Shown here: positions 1-13,207 of the stretch, in pieces | Layout of the letters: every line of letters begins with the position of its first letter | Position numbering within the stretch: the first letter of the stretch is position 1 | Assembly (NCBI GenBank): GCA_035772785.1 | Contig: JAOCPU010000024.1 | Location: 62,001 to 126,000 of the forward strand | Direction of reading: 5' to 3' | Length of the DNA stretch: 64,000 nt | DNA from: Phlebiopsis flavidoalba | Lineage: Eukaryota > Basidiomycota > Agaricomycetes > Polyporales > Phanerochaetaceae | Program-made: the position numbers and the translations under genes | Notes under the pieces: model-generated | Told to the model about the DNA's origin: nothing | Seen by the model: the letters and a program-made list of their open reading frames with translations, nothing else | Databases searched by the model: none

Positions 1-1560
1 TCGTGCAGTGAGCTCAGCAACTCTAGTGCCTTCTCGCCGTGCGTGTCTAGGAGATCGGGGACGGACTTGACAACTAGGGGCATAGCGAATAGCTTCCAGC
101 CTCCCCAGTTGAGGTCAGACAGTACGCAGCAGAGCTCCAGAGCAAGAATCGGCCTTTCCCAGACGCGTGTAATGACTTTACGGCCAGGGCCCATCCAGAT
201 AGCCATGTCTCCGGCTGTGAGACAGGCCGCAGCAAACTTGAGCAGAGTACTCTGTGTATACGTCGGTTAATGGCTAGGAACTCGAACTGGTGAACGCAGT
301 CAAGTTTTTTATGCTGATCAAATGACCGGCGGTGAGGTGAATGCTCGCGTTACAGAAAGGTCATTATTGGTCTCGTGACCGGAAACCCTGTTGCCCTGCC
401 GTGGACATGAGTGCAAGGCATCACGATAATTTCGAGAAGACGGTGCTGAGGCTTTCAGAGTCCTCTTGGGGAAAGTTTGTGTGAGCTCCTTGAGGAGGAT
501 TGTCAGAGCATGGTGACGAAAATTGATCTGTGCCGTTTTGACGTGGTGAGCAAGCTGCAGGTGAGGAGCCGCCTCAGCACCGTGAATACGTCTTCTGGGT
601 TCTCACACGAGATGTGTATTGGAGAAGGATGCAAGAACAGGCCGCTGTCCGTCGTGTGCAGTGTTTGCCGCAGACAGACTATTGATTCCATCGTCAAGCT
701 TGAGTTTTTCTGTTGGAATCCGCAAGCACAGCAACATTACCTTGCACGCAGTGTACAAAGTGACCCTCGAACTTAAGTCCTGGCATCGTCGACACTCGAC
801 ACATATAGTCAAAAGAACACTTCTGACCTTGTCTGAAGTCTTGAGTTTTCCTCACAGTCGGTGGCCCTCATTAATTCTGCGAATCTGCACGCATAGCACC
901 CTCGACTGAATCGCATGTTATAGGACAAGACTTCTTCCGCGATATCCGTCCGGACCATGGTTTTCACTCTCTAACACAGAATCCAAAGGGACGAAAATGG
1001 AGCGACATATTTGATGATAGTCCGAACATGTGTCAAGGACAGTACTTTCACCCGGTAACTCTGCTGGTGCTAGAGGGCTACGAGGCAAACAGCTGTTCAA
1101 GCAATCGGCTCAATTGTATAAGACCGCATCTATAGCGGAGGTTTACTGGTCACGGTTCGGAGTGTCGTTGACGATGTCCAGTGTCAAGCAGCAATAGCTT
1201 TCTAGGAGGGGTTAGAGTCCTTACACACTAAATCTCGCTATTAAGCATCTCCACGTACGCACTCGAGCAAGGAGGGGTATTCAGGTTCCCTCGTACACCG
1301 GTTGGGTAAACGTCCCCAATGGCCGCCAGCCAAAGCTCTGCAACGCGATCTACCTTCCCAATTGTGTACACGACAGCGGAGCCATTCGACAAGTCGAGAG
1401 CAGTCCATCGACTCTCAGTTCGACCAAAAACACTCTTAGGAACATACGAGAGCAAGATGAGCGATCTCCAATCATCCAAGGCTGTCGTGCAGACAGTGGG
1501 GAGTCTTGGCCTCCAGGAGACAAAGCAACATTAATTCCTCTCCGTGCGCGTACAGCCGTA
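1..1560 (-). CDS. UTP20: Utp20-like U3 snoRNP / 90S pre-ribosome component, N-terminal part (cut by window edge)
   Basis: Utp20 is a very large HEAT-repeat scaffold of the nucleolar small-subunit processome, needed for 18S rRNA maturation. On the minus strand, open stretches joined by short introns and frame shifts read as a Utp20 N-terminal region. Reading from right to left there is a fragment like HFHDSL near 1490, then VAELWLAAI near 1330, SIFVPLDSVLES near 1000, SQTLHTT-like and ENPEDVFTVLRRLL near 560-680, and a clean exon at about 1-270 with GDMAIWMGPGRKVI, LNWGGWKLFAMP and THGEKALELL. The last exon is open to the window edge, so most of the roughly 2,500-residue protein lies outside. 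The start codon is not placed; it may lie as far right as 1900. Identification is from remembered family sequence, not from a search. The frame breaks match those in all other genes here. Confidence 0.62.
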
Positions 1561-4500
1561 TCCGTACGCACGCCTAACATGTCGCGATCGACATTGCCTT
1601 ACGACGCACCGCCTAGAGTGGAGTTACGTGTACTTGTGCTTCTAAGGTTTGTTTATGTGACTGGTGCTAAAATGTGAAGCAGGTGCCCCATTAGAGAACG
1701 CACTGACTTCACAATATGTAAACCGGACACCTTTGAAACCGCTTTGGCCGCGGCGCGAGACTTGGTCACGGTCGACGTCCATAAACGTCGTATTTCTATC
1801 GCTCTATGTCCTCCATTTCTACCCCCCTTCAGTATCCTAAAAACGTCAGAGCGGCGATTGTGTAAAGGACGCTGGCCCTGCATGCGAATAATGGCAGCCG
1901 GAGTAGGTGGACGACCTCGCAGCGGCACGAAAATGTTTGGGACAAGTGAATTCGTGATGCGAAAGGTTTGATCTTATCTTACTCTCATATAGCCAATCCT
2001 CGGCCAAGATCGACGCCACTCAAGCTCGTGATTCTGCTCCTTCCGCGAGCGGCGGGACATCATTGATCACAATACGCTGTCGTGCACTAGATAGAAAGTC
2101 CTAATGCTAGCAATTTGTAGTAACGTAACCATATATCAACGGAGCCTACGCAAAAATGAAGCATGATCGCCCTCCAATCTCCATGTAAAGACAAATGATA
2201 AAAGGGAAACCCATCCCAGTGGAAGACACGCCGACAGATGCCAGGCAGTCCAAAATGACAGTCCGACAGTAGTCAATAAAAGTCCGAATCAGTGTAAGTG
2301 TGTAGGCAGGAGGGGGAAATGCCTTCTGATCTGTCCTCAACATAACCACGGGTGGTGATTTCTCCTGGGCCATCTTCTTCTCGCTTCCGTAGGGATTGTC
2401 GTAGTGGCGACAGATGATGTAGAGATAGGGTAACGTCGATGCACGATACCTGGCCAGAGAAACTGCACTGGGTTTGATTGCAAGAGGCTGCGAAGAACTC
2501 CATCCATCCACCCATCCGAGCGACGATGGGAACTACGCGCAGATTATCTTCTCCGGGAGTCTATGTGCTTATATCGGCACTCACTTCGAAGGTGTCAGTT
2601 TATGAGTTCATAAATCATTGATCCCCGCCGCAAACATGGGGCGTACTGAGGAGCGTGGAGATAATCGCTGTCCGGGGTTCCATGGAGTTACCCGTGAAGC
2701 GGATGGAATCGTAGTCCAGAACACTTAGAACTGTGTCTCCTGCGTGCAACTCGTATGCACGATGACCCCCCCGCCGCAGCCTTTGGTGCGGCGACGAATA
2801 TCAGATGAACAGAGCACCACCAAGAAGAAGCTGAGAGAGAGTCAGGAACAACGGCGGGAGAGTAACTCCGATGGCTACCGCGAGTGCCAGAAGAAGTAGA
2901 CGAGGACATGTGCCGAGTCCGACATGTCGACCTCGGAATTCGATTAAACGAAATGAATGGATCCTTGCATGATCGCTCAGTAACCATGAGGGTTAGGAGA
3001 AGGAGAGCAAGGGGGTGACTAATACTAGTCCGGGTCAGGGGTTCTGTAAAAACACAATGAGGGAGGTAAGAAGTGCGTATTACCCGGGGTACGTGGAGTG
3101 CGGAGGCTTATAGCTCAGAAGCTAAACTCAATAACCTAGTAGGGTGGCAATGTTATGTCGTGCGGGAGTTGAATCAACGTGTTGTGCATACACATTTGAA
3201 GTGGAAGTCTCACGGCAGCTACCCTCTGCTCCTACTCTGTTGTGTGAGCACACTCACATGACGATGAGGACTTGAAAAGTACTCAAAAGATGAAACGAGA
3301 CCGAGAGCTCGACGTGAATGTCAAGAGGACGTGGCACAACGGTCTATCGGCACGATCTCAGTTCGACTCCCTCGGGTCGCCGAACCGGCTTCGTCGAAGG
3401 CGTGCGTCTACTACCATCCACTTTGCTGGAGAATGAAGTGTCGTCCTTTCCGCCGAACTAAGCTGGCCGTAGGCATATTGTGTTCGGCTATTGACTGAAA
3501 GTAGGAATGGGATTCGTGTATCAGTTCAAGGTCGAATTGGAGTGCACGCGAACTTTGAGGAGACCTGTTCAAGGCAAGCGGTATGAACGGGCAGGTCACA
3601 GGTCACGTGAGCACTCCTGTCACACCAGCCTGATTCAGATGCGTCACGTTTCTTTTCCCACCAGGGCTTCGGTTTCCTACCCCTTCATCCCGCCACGCGT
3701 ATGCCAGGGAGCTACTAGGTGATTCACTGAAGTTGCAGTGAAATGGTAAGCAGGACCTCAAGTTGCAGTGACCTCAGACCAAATGAAACTAAGTATTGGC
3801 AAAGGAATGTATTAAGTCGAAAACTAAGGGGGCAGCAGAGATTAAGCGCCCTACACGATGATGGGAGGGGAGGGTAGGGGTCGGGGCACAAAACGAAATT
3901 TTTATTATTAGTCAAAATATACGTTATAATATTTATTCATAGGTCTGATGAGTATCAAAACACCACTTGAGAAGATGTACTCTGTAACCCTACGCAAAAC
4001 TTCGACAGGGAGGCATGAGCGTGTTTGCACTTGTTTGCACCAGAGCAACTCATCATCATCATTCCATTTTGGGAGGCGTCTATGGCATCCTGTGGTTTGG
4101 CCGACGCACCGTCGCTGGCTTCTGAGCCATCCGCCCCCTGGAGGGTAGTTCTGTGATGATGTCTGCAGACAGGATGCGGGGATTCAGAGGGGAAAAAAAA
4201 CATCAAGTCTGAATATTATAATGTCGTTATAAAACACACGTGCGATGCTAATGTAATTAATCGCGAATGACTCAGCCTATAAGCGCCCAAAGGGGAGGGG
4301 AGGGACCCCATCCCGGACACTTTTCGAAAATTCCGTCATTTGTGTATCATAATTTTTTTATGCGTCCCCCTTGGTCGAAAAGTCGCCGAGGAGAACACTG
4401 AAACACCACGGGACACCAAGAAAGGACGTGTTTTTACTACGTTTACACCACGCATCGAACCTTCAAGACTAGGATGAAGAAATATAGGCGCTTCGAGTCG

Positions 4501-4590
4501 CCCCATGTCAGGGACCGACTCCTCTCTCGCCGAAAACAACCACGTCCTTGTGGACTTCAATCTCCGAGAGCGCTATGTTTCCCTCCGTAG
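1561..4590. other. No confident gene; weak minus-strand coding signals
   Basis: The right end may hold the 3' end of the DUF6534 gene and the left end the 5' end of the Utp20 gene. In between, the clearest open frame is on the minus strand at 2146-2511 (121 codons, containing RYRASTLPYLYIICRHYDN). An overlapping frame reads LRKREEDGPGEITTRGYVED. Both look protein-like, so a frame-shifted gene is possible, but no family is recognised. A 12-bp direct repeat lies at 3730-3771. The rest holds only short frames. Confidence 0.35.
3730..3771. repeat. 12-bp direct repeat AAGTTGCAGTGA, two copies 30 bp apart
   Basis: AAGTTGCAGTGA occurs at 3730-3741 and again at 3760-3771. The first copy also sits in a small hairpin (TTCACTG, six-base loop, CAGTGAA). 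No function can be assigned. Confidence 0.6.
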
Positions 4591-4599
4591 TGGCTTGGG

Positions 4600-6116
4600 T
4601 TGTACTGCCCATGGTACGAGCCCAACGTATTAAGCTTGGGGGGCTCTGGCCCTTCGATCGGCAAGGATTTTTACGTCAGACAGGCTCACTCAGCTCGCGA
4701 CGATGTGCCTACCGTCGTTTTGTCGATATCGGACTGTTCCGTCTGAAGCTGTGCTCTCAGGTCCCCCGCGACTGACGAGAGTTATCAAGGAGCGTCTTCA
4801 ACAAAATACAGTGAGTCACACAGAATTATACGAACCAGCGAGGCTTACGTTGGTGTATATGCGGCCGATCGGAATCGCGAACATGCCGTAAAAGTTCGTG
4901 TTTGGCCATCGCGTAAACGTGATCAGGTCGCCGATGGAAAAAAAATGCCCGCGAACAGCCCAGTCTGTATGGCAACCCGCGGATGAGTCGGTTGACAACC
5001 GTGTCTGTCTTTCTAAAGCCGGTTTTTGAGCGGAATAGGACATAACCCAGGGTCCCGGACTAGACGCTTCTTCAGATTTTGTGTACCGGTATACCAAAAA
5101 TGACTCACCAGTCACAAAAGATGTCCACGCTAACTTGGAGTACCAACCAGGCGGTAACAAGGTTGGTGAGTATCGACAGCTCAGATGAACTATAGAGGCT
5201 GGTCAGTACGATGCCAAGGAAAGCGAGCGCGGGCCACTGACACCTTGATGATCCAAGCTTTGATACCGCAAGTCATGCCAAGGCGCGCATGAAGGCACGC
5301 GGCGAGCGCGATGATGAACCCGTATAGATACTTGTTCTCAGTGAAACGATAAATGCTACGGGGGCGTCCCGATGTGAGCAGAATTATGGGGTCTTTTATG
5401 CATTATCTGACTTACCGCCAGCCTAGGAAAATTTGGAGTGACCATGGACGCCCAGCCGGTGGCTATCGGGGTAAGTGTGTATGGCCAAAGCGCCACTAAC
5501 GCTTAGGACCTCATCAGGACTAACAACCAGATTTTGTATGAGCAGACCATACCTCCGAGGGTTTCGGGCTTGCCGTACCCTACCACGCTGCGCAAAAAAA
5601 AGTAGACTGAGGCTCCCATCGGTGAATTTGGCCACAACCGACTCACCAGTACTGATACGCCATCCAGATGACCCTAAGACCCAAGTTGAGGGTGATCAGG
5701 AAGGGCTCGTGTCAAATACATGGGCACGTACGCAAATACTGTGTACTGTTGTCGAGGCAAAAGAGGAAGAACACCATGAGCCTAACACCCGATGAGTGAA
5801 AGTCTATGCGTAAAAAAGATCATTTCGCACCTAATGGCCCAAGGATCATTGAAGGCTAAATGCGGAGTTAGCCTTCAACCAAAATGCAAGAATGAAACTT
5901 ACTCCCTTCGGTGGTAGGCCAAGAATTGGTAAGACACGAGGCCGAACAGTAAGTGTTAACTATTGCGGAGGAGCGCTGTTCGTCCGTGTCTCTGCATTGA
6001 AGACCTGTAGGACTCACAAATGATCCCTATCAAGAGAGTTCCTACAAACACAATGAATACGAGAAAGTCCGTAACATACGAGACACGCTCACCGAGGGTC
6101 AATCATACTCTCCCAT
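4600..6116 (-). CDS. DUF6534 seven-helix membrane protein (Agaricomycete family)
   Basis: DUF6534 proteins are a large, expanded basidiomycete family with about seven transmembrane helices; their function is unknown, though a receptor-like fold is often suggested. The minus strand gives an ATG at 6116 followed by MGEYD and an intron. Hydrophobic exons follow: VGTLLIGII, LFGLVSYQFLAYHRR, a region near 5600 with YGKPETLG, then RIYRFTENKYLYGFIIALAAC and MTCGIKAWII (5180-5360). Next come SIGDLITFTRWPNTNFYG and the family signature FAIPIGRIYTN near 4870-4900. A last exon (TLLDNSRQS) matches the usual TLLxTLNSR end. Each exon is bounded by GT..AG introns of about 50 bp. The C-terminal tail after 4790 is hydrophilic and its stop is uncertain. 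Several one-base shifts break the frame. Confidence 0.75.
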
Positions 6117-9100
6117 CTTTCCTAGGTACTGTGCACTGGGGCGGGGCTAGAAAAACGCGGAGCGGATACGAAGTCTATAAGTATTCTTCGCCTAGCTAGC
6201 GCGCATAAACTCCAGACGGGGACGTCCCAACAATTTCCAAGGGCATCAAGGGCAGTATCAGAGCGTCCCTCGCAAACTCTGCCGCCCAGTACTTAGCCGA
6301 CTTGCGGCGTTCTTCCCCATTGGCCCCGTAACGGCATCAATACAAACGGTCGTTACAACTGTTCTCCATCCAGACCGATGCGCTTCTTCCCCCGGGATCA
6401 CGTCGCATCCCTTGCTGATTTTCCACCCGAGGTTTCGCGTGCATCACTGAGTTCTCGTGCGAGCAGGGAGACGTCAGCGGCGTGGACTTCTTGGCATGTA
6501 TTCTGGTGAGAGCACACCGGATTATGCCTCTATCATGCAACAAGAGACAGTCATGCATGTGGTCTCACGACAAAAAGACGAGAGAGATGTACCACAGATG
6601 ACCGATCGTGCATGTCAAACCGCGGTTCCCGCCAGCAATTCAAGGCAGCTAGTAACGCACGTTGACGCAGAGTTCACACCACCACGGCGACATCGCCTTA
6701 CCGCAAAAGCACGGCCCTGGCCATGAATGAGCACACAACATCTCGGCCCTCGTTGCGAAGCCGCGTGTTCCCATCCGGGACCAGGCCAAATCGAATTTCG
6801 GAAGATCCCATGCATCTCTTCGCACGAAGCTTCTTTGAGACGTAGAAATCCGAAGTGATGCCAATACAGCTCGCATCATGCTCCCCAAAGAATATATTGG
6901 GTGGCCAGCACACCGCAATTTGGGACCTCAACTGGAAGATCTGAATGCATGCACGGACGCGAACCAGTAACGATCAGCACACAGCGTCAATGCTACTAGA
7001 CCTGCGGCCCACTTCATAGTAAAGTCTTACGAATAATGTACATGGGCTTATCGTCTTCCAAAGCTGCATCATCGCCTCAGGGAGGTGCTCCACTAAGAGA
7101 AAAACTTTGTGAAACTCAATCCCGACCCGGGAATCGCCAACCCTATACGGGAGAGTCTGGTCGGCTTCACTTTTGGCAAACATGCTTTCCCCCGATAAGC
7201 GACCATCCATCTAGTGACTACTGTTAATGGACAAACGCCGAGCAAGACGGAACGACATTTCTTACAGTTACCGAGAGGCTTCGACGAACCCCTCTTTGGG
7301 TGTGGCATAGGCTTGGAGCCTGGTTCTTTAGTGATTCCCTTACTGTAAACAAGGTGCTGACACATCGTATGTTCATGCATAAACTAGAGCCGTGCAACTA
7401 GCCGGAACTCACATCACCCATCTTCCTCGTCCTTAATTTTTTCGCCATATGACAGTAATCGGCTCGGAGGGTTTTTTTGTCACGACAAAGTCTAGAAGAA
7501 ATGTCGGACACTAACGGGTAATATTCATTGCTCAGTGGGGTACTCACAGAAGGCCGTATTCGCGCCTTCTTCAGCGCGCCCTTTTCAATAGCCGCCTTGA
7601 AGATGAATAGGACGGCGTCGGCCATATTCCTGTACATTCGGATAGTGTTAATGGTTTCTGTTCATTGTGAATGCCCCATGCGCCCGGCCATGGTAACCCG
7701 CTTAGTCCACATTCGTTGGCATAATCCCATGAATATGACGTAACAGCCCAGATGAAATGTGGTCTTTTGTACCCTCAAGACAAGGTCTGTAGGGCTCTTA
7801 TTGATAGATTCGTCGGCGTGCTCAAGAGAGACTGACCTCTGCCATATGGCCGTATATCCTTGGCCAGGATATATGATTATAGACCTTATCGGATTCTCTC
7901 TCCGTTCCCGCGGCCACGATCTAACTGGACATGTCAGAGAGTGGCTCTGGTAACCAAAGAGCATGGCAGCCTCGACTGTGGGGAATATCTGACTCGAGAT
8001 TGCGGTATGTAGTTGATTTGCGGACAGGAGGCTGGTGGCGGATGGAGTATATGACCCGGTGTGCAAGCAGTAGGGTGCGAACGGGCTCACTCTTCAGGTC
8101 GTAGGCCTATGTCGAGACCAGGAGACCGTATAGGATTCTCGACGCGTTCACCGTGGGCCATTGTTACTTAGAGGTTGATGCCGCAGGCCAGATATTGGTG
8201 CAGAGTGTACAGAGGGTGGTAGGGTCCCGCTATAGTCGGCTTGCAGCGTTCTTCTCCAAGCCGTCCAACGTGGCTGAACTGAATATACAGTCAATGATTT
8301 TCCGATTATACACAGATCGTCATTAGAAGACACATCCTATTGATGCCGCTAGGCCAAGTGGTGTCAGAACTTGCAGAGTTAATCACGATATTGGCTGTGG
8401 CGGCTTGATCGATTATAGTTTGGCGCGTCGTTCAGGCAGTATCTCCTTCCACATAGTAGAGATTCGGGTGAAGCTCTTGGGAGTTTTGGAAACGCGGGTC
8501 GGCAGTAGCGTTGCGGACGAGAGCTTTGACATGAATAGTTTTAGGATGAAGTCTCCCGACCATCCGGCAAATGGAGGATATCTCCGGAGAGAAAGCCAGT
8601 GGCTCCGAGGAAGAAGATAGTGAGGTTCGCGACTAATCCTGCTTAATCTTAGGCACTAATGAGGGGTTGTTGCGGTGGAAAAATCATACCTCTGCCGCGC
8701 GGAGCACTCGAAGTGCTTCATTAATAATTTCGCCGATGGTCGCATGCTCTGTGCCCAGCCAGAATCATCAAGCCTTCTCCAACAGTGTGGTTTCGTTCCT
8801 AGGGTGCGCCGAGTAATGTGCTTCTGTTATGATGAGCGGGACAATACCTGGCGCGCGCCAGGAGTAGGCAAGCAGAGTAGCCAATCGAGGGGGGGGGCAC
8901 CCCACCCACCCCCAATCTAAAACACCGTGCGTCTTGGGGGGAGATCACCAACTCGCTAGTGTCTCTTACCAGTAGGGTCAGAGCTTGACGCGCCGATGCC
9001 AGTCTGCGATCTGGAGTAGATCTTTCGCGGGGCATGTGTAGCCACTTAGAGTGAGGATGATGTAAGCCCAGCAGGGTCGCATTTACGGGCGCGAGTGAAA

Positions 9101-10000
9101 CTTATACCTTCGTCTGTAAAAGTCCAGGGTACATCCAGAGAGTCGCGTTCGCGAACTTGGCGTCCCGGTCGACGTCCGTGGGGCGATGACCAAGGAGCTA
9201 TGCCAGGTAGGCAAAATACGCGTACGATGCGAGCCTAGTTCGCGTGCAACGCTGTCGCAATGCACAGTAGTTGGCGGCTTTAATTCAGACACTAATGGAA
9301 GTTGTGCTTGCGGGTCTATGCATTGAAAACGGAGCGCACTGTGGTGGGCGACAAGCGTGCAGAGGTGGATTGGCAAGAAGGTGGGCGACACGCTTTTCTT
9401 GCTAGGGAAGAATGCATTTTCATTCGCATGGGAATGGCTGTAATCTGCATATGATGCTGGTTTCGTTGGGGGACCTGAAACGCGGCTAAGGCGCTGAACG
9501 CCTGGGTATTGCTCGGTGTGAAAAATTCAAATTTCTTCTCACTGGAACAGTGTATAAATTACGGAGAGTGCATAAACCAGTTATTATTATTGCTTGCAGT
9601 GTGGCGCTTACAAATGTCGTGTTGTGACGTCTTGAGCTTTGAACTTATAATAGTTAGGTTTTGATTACGCCATGGGCTAGGTTTAGTCGGGTCAGATTTG
9701 ATAAACATCTGTTTCGCAACATGCGTTCCGAGTGGCATTACAAACCGTTCCGTGTCATGTATGAGTGAAGATGTCGACCTGACCTTACGTGCAGGCATTT
9801 GGCTCAATGATACCTGCTATTAAAGCTTCCTATTATTCTGCGAACAACTTCGATCTTGCATTAGAAAAATAGATTTCGGGCTGAGGTTCAGTACGCTTCG
9901 GGGCAAGGCATGTTGCTCTAGACAGGGTTCTGTTCGGCAAAATAATCTGCAGCCGGGCTAGAATTCGGAATGGTTTCATGACTTGAGAAGCAGTAAGAAG
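6117..10000. other. No recognised gene; possible frame-shifted coding on the minus strand
   Basis: Two minus-strand stretches look protein-like. At 7398-7637 a frame reads MADAVLFIFKAAIEKGALKK and, after what may be an intron starting GTGAGT, SRLCRDKKTLRADYCHMAKK. At 7662-8090 a 142-codon frame contains FPTVEAAMLFGYQSHSL and a short Lys/Arg-rich end. No domain is recognised in either and they may belong to different genes. A run of G and C bases (8891-8913) is low complexity. The remainder has only short frames. Confidence 0.3.
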
Positions 10001-10072
10001 CAAAAGTTATGAAAGCAGCCAAAGTATTACATAGTTGCGGCGACTTCAATGAACTCATAGGCGACACCGTCT

Positions 10073-10091
10073 CCCCCCCCCCCCCCCCCCC
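10073..10091. repeat. Homopolymer run of 19 C
   Basis: Nineteen consecutive C bases. Runs this long are prone to sequencing length error; similar runs lie at 38503-38513 and 62900-62915. Confidence 0.9.
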
Positions 10092-10269
10092 GATGCCATA
10101 CCGTCCGGGCGGCGACGCGTGGCGGCGTTCCTCAGCAACGTGGGATATTGGCGTGCTTCAAGCGTCGGGTAGCGCACGCCAAAAACCGCCAGCTCCGCCG
10201 ACTACACACTGGCGGACACAGCGATGGTATATCTTTTGTCTCTTACCAACGTAATCGTTCATCTCCCCT

Positions 10270-11033
10270 TTGCCGTCGCACAGGCTGCCTTTGGACATAC
10301 TTGGCTTCACGAGCCGGCATTACTACCCCTACGCACAAGGATTCCTTATGGCAGCTATAGGGCGCCTCTTTAATATCGCAGTAACTGATTCTAATCTGGC
10401 GTCATATCTGAATTATCCAATAGGCGGCACTGCGAATAATATAGCCTCCAAGGTCAGCAGTGTAGATGTAGCAGCTTCGCGTTGTCCTCTGCTAGGTCTG
10501 CATTATCTCCATTTAGGTTGCTCCCCATTTGCCGTGGCTTGGCCCAATGACCTCCGGACATCAAAGGCACTACGAGCCAGCGGAGCTTCCTCTGTTAGCA
10601 TCTATCTTCCGGGACCATTCAGCGCCCTGGCAGTACGGCAGCAGCTCTGCAAGCGTATCCGGGAGCCGCGTCATAACCCACGAGTTCGACATAATAACTA
10701 ATTACCAAGCCTTAGCTCTGCGTCGCCTTGTGGTGTACGGTAACTACTACCAAGTTGTTGCGGATCAATTTTGCTCAAGCAAGCTCCCCTTTAGTGTCAA
10801 ACTGCCTAGACTTGTCTATCTCACAAGTGGGTTGCAATAGTGTTGCCGACGTGAACTGTTTTGTTCGGTGGAAAAGTAAGTCTTCCTACGGATGGGCTAC
10901 CTCGTTTTGGATGCTTGAACATGTTTCTAGTGCCACCAAATTTGTGAATGATTTTCACGCGCTTGCGTCTCCTATAAGCAGTGGCTTGAGCGACCTCGCG
11001 TCTGCTGAAACGCTCGCCCAACTAATTCTGTAA
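10270..11033 (+). CDS. Possible unidentified protein, frame-shifted
   Basis: Three overlapping plus-strand frames (10270-10701, 10529-10840 and 10728-11033) cover this interval and hand over to each other, as expected for one gene with one-base shifts. Readable pieces include LASYLNYPIGGTANNIASKV, THEFDIITNYQALALRRL and, near the end, WMLEHVSSATKFVNDFHALA followed by SGLSDLASAETLAQLIL and a stop at 11031-11033. The composition (many S, T, A, N) would suit a secreted or surface protein, but no signal peptide or family is recognised. It would be tail-to-tail with the next gene. Confidence 0.3.
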
Positions 11034-12877
11034 CGTCGCGAGGGCTCCAAGCGTATCATCTCTCCTTTTCACCCCTTTCTTCAACCTCATCTTCCTTCGA
11101 ACTCCCCAGCCGTCATCTTCCTCTTCCTCTTCTTCATCCTGCTTCCCACTTCCGCGTCTTGCGACACAAGTCGTCTCTGGCTCAAGCTTGAGTTCCGGAA
11201 GTCCAACCTCCTCCTCGTCAAGCATCTCCAGCGTCCACAGTAAGCATGCGGGACTGGCCAGAAAACTACCGTCGAGTGCCGAAGGCCCACTCATGGTATC
11301 TTCAGGAATGGTGATGGACTGTCGCTGTTGGCCTAGGACTGGGTGCGCTCGGGATTATTCACCAGTCTTTAAGACACTGCCCTTCCACATCTATACATCC
11401 CACGCTCGCGGACTATATTAGCGCAGTATGCATATTGGACTACCCAGATTTGAATTGTAATTCATTACAGCACGGTCATTGAAAAGCAGTTCGGACAGCG
11501 CGCGCAGCAAGACGTTAGGGGTGCGGGGTGCATGAAGAGCTGGTTGTAGAAAGGAAATATGTATCCATAGATGAACTCGAACTCAGGAAGTAACATGGGA
11601 ATGACGGCTCGACATCTCGAAGAAGTGATACACCTAAGCACAACATCACAAGAAGCACTGGTACCTCATAATATATGAATAACAGGTTAGTACTCCACAG
11701 CATCGTCTTCGACCTGCCGCGGCAGCCTGGATCAACGTGGCTGCGGGCGTGCTCTTCGGGCTCGGTATTTCGTGGGGGCTCTGGCTTGTCTTCGCTTGGT
11801 TTTGGTGCAAGGAGTAGACTCCTCGTCGACCTCTAGAGGTATACCTGCCTAGCGTATCGTTTGTCACCGACTCTTTCCTTTTTGGTGTTCAGGCTCTGCT
11901 GGCATGAGTTTTTTGATCATTCTCTTCGCTGCGTCCATCTTGACGTCCGAGCTCCTCAGCAATGGACCACCACCGCCGGCTTCCTTGCGTCACACTAAAA
12001 CCTCTTTCCGTTTCCTCCTCTTCAGCGCACACGCTGCCGTAGCTGGCTGATCTCCTCCACAACCTGCCTGTCTCTCCGTTTTGAAGGCCTCCCATTCCTT
12101 CTCAGCTGACTCCGCCACCTGTAGACGATGTTTGAGCGTGTCGTATCACAAGGTGGCACTACGTGCGGATCTTTACTATCGACTTTACGGCGGTTGAGGA
12201 GGCTTCTTGTGAGGTAGCGAGTAATTGCGGGAAGGTAGTATAATGGCGGAAGATGTGAACTGGGGTCGAGGAGCCAAGTGTCGCTTCTTGATGCGGTGAC
12301 GCGGATATCCTCTGAGAGTATTTGGTCGGCAGTTGATAGGAAGTTTGGCAAGTCAATGGGAGTACTTGTCCGACGTAGTTTGTGACTAAGGAGAAATTAG
12401 CAATCTACGGAGTATGATATGTTTACAATACGTACAATCGAGTCCTTCAGCTGGAGCTCCTCTTCCCTGCGGTTCGCGCTTCAGCTTTGTTCCTTTTTCG
12501 CCTATTCGGCTCTCCTGACAGAGTCAGTCTCTTTTCGTAGCCTTATCCTGTAACCCTCTGTTCAATGAGCTGTCGCTTGCGAGGCCTACGAAAAAATGTC
12601 AGCTTTTTGTCTCACTCATATGCAACTATCGCTACGGACGCACCGCTTCGGCTGTTGTTACGTGGCTATCCTCAATTCTTCGTCTTTGTTTAGCGTGCCC
12701 AGGATAAGCCCAAACATCTGACTTCTTTTCCACGTTTGTACTTCGCACGCGCATCCGTTGGTAAGATCTAGCTCGTGGACGCTTTTTGGTCTCCGATGAC
12801 GGCGAAGCAGGTGGGCGCGTCGTCCTGCATCGTCGTGTCCTCTTGCTGTTCCGTCTTGGGCTTTTCTTCATGGTCAA
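11030..12877 (-). CDS. Uncharacterised acidic coiled-coil protein
   Basis: The minus strand carries several protein-like stretches in changing frames. First is a basic start (MTMKKSPRRNSKR, from 12877). A charged piece follows (REEELQLKDS near 12450), ending at a GTACGT splice donor. The next exon has LPNFLSTADQILSEDIRVTA and LLDPSSHLPPLYYLPAITRY (12160-12350). A coiled-coil helix (YDTLKHRLQVAESAEKEWEA, then EEISQLRQRV) lies near 12030-12130, followed by DVKMDAAKRMIKKLMPAEPE near 11900. A Pro/Ser-rich linker follows. The end is very acidic (EEEEEEDDGWG) with a Lys/Arg tail (11022-11294). The mix of coiled coil, acidic and basic patches suggests a nuclear structural or kinetochore-type protein, but that is only inference. 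It is divergent from SRP72, with about 330 bp between the two starts. Confidence 0.5.
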
Positions 12878-13207
12878 GCCTGCGGAGCTCTGAGCAGGAG
12901 TAAATAAGTCGTTGTACGAGCGAGCTTGGTTGAGAATTGCCTACTCTTCGGTGGACATCGTGGATAGCGGTGAGCTGAACGAAGGATGTAGATGGGAGTG
13001 TGAAGGACCCGTGCGCGGTCCTATATGCGGGATAGCGTTTGATTCTATGCTTCGTTGTATTCGTTCGGCCCGCTCAGGTGAATTGATGAAGTCACAAGTT
13101 ACTTACACCTTTGCTCAAGCTTCAAGCTGCTGGGTCACACAACTCACTTTACTTGGCCTTCGGCTCATGTTAGGCGCGCCCATACTAGCTCACTTCGATA
13201 CCGACAC

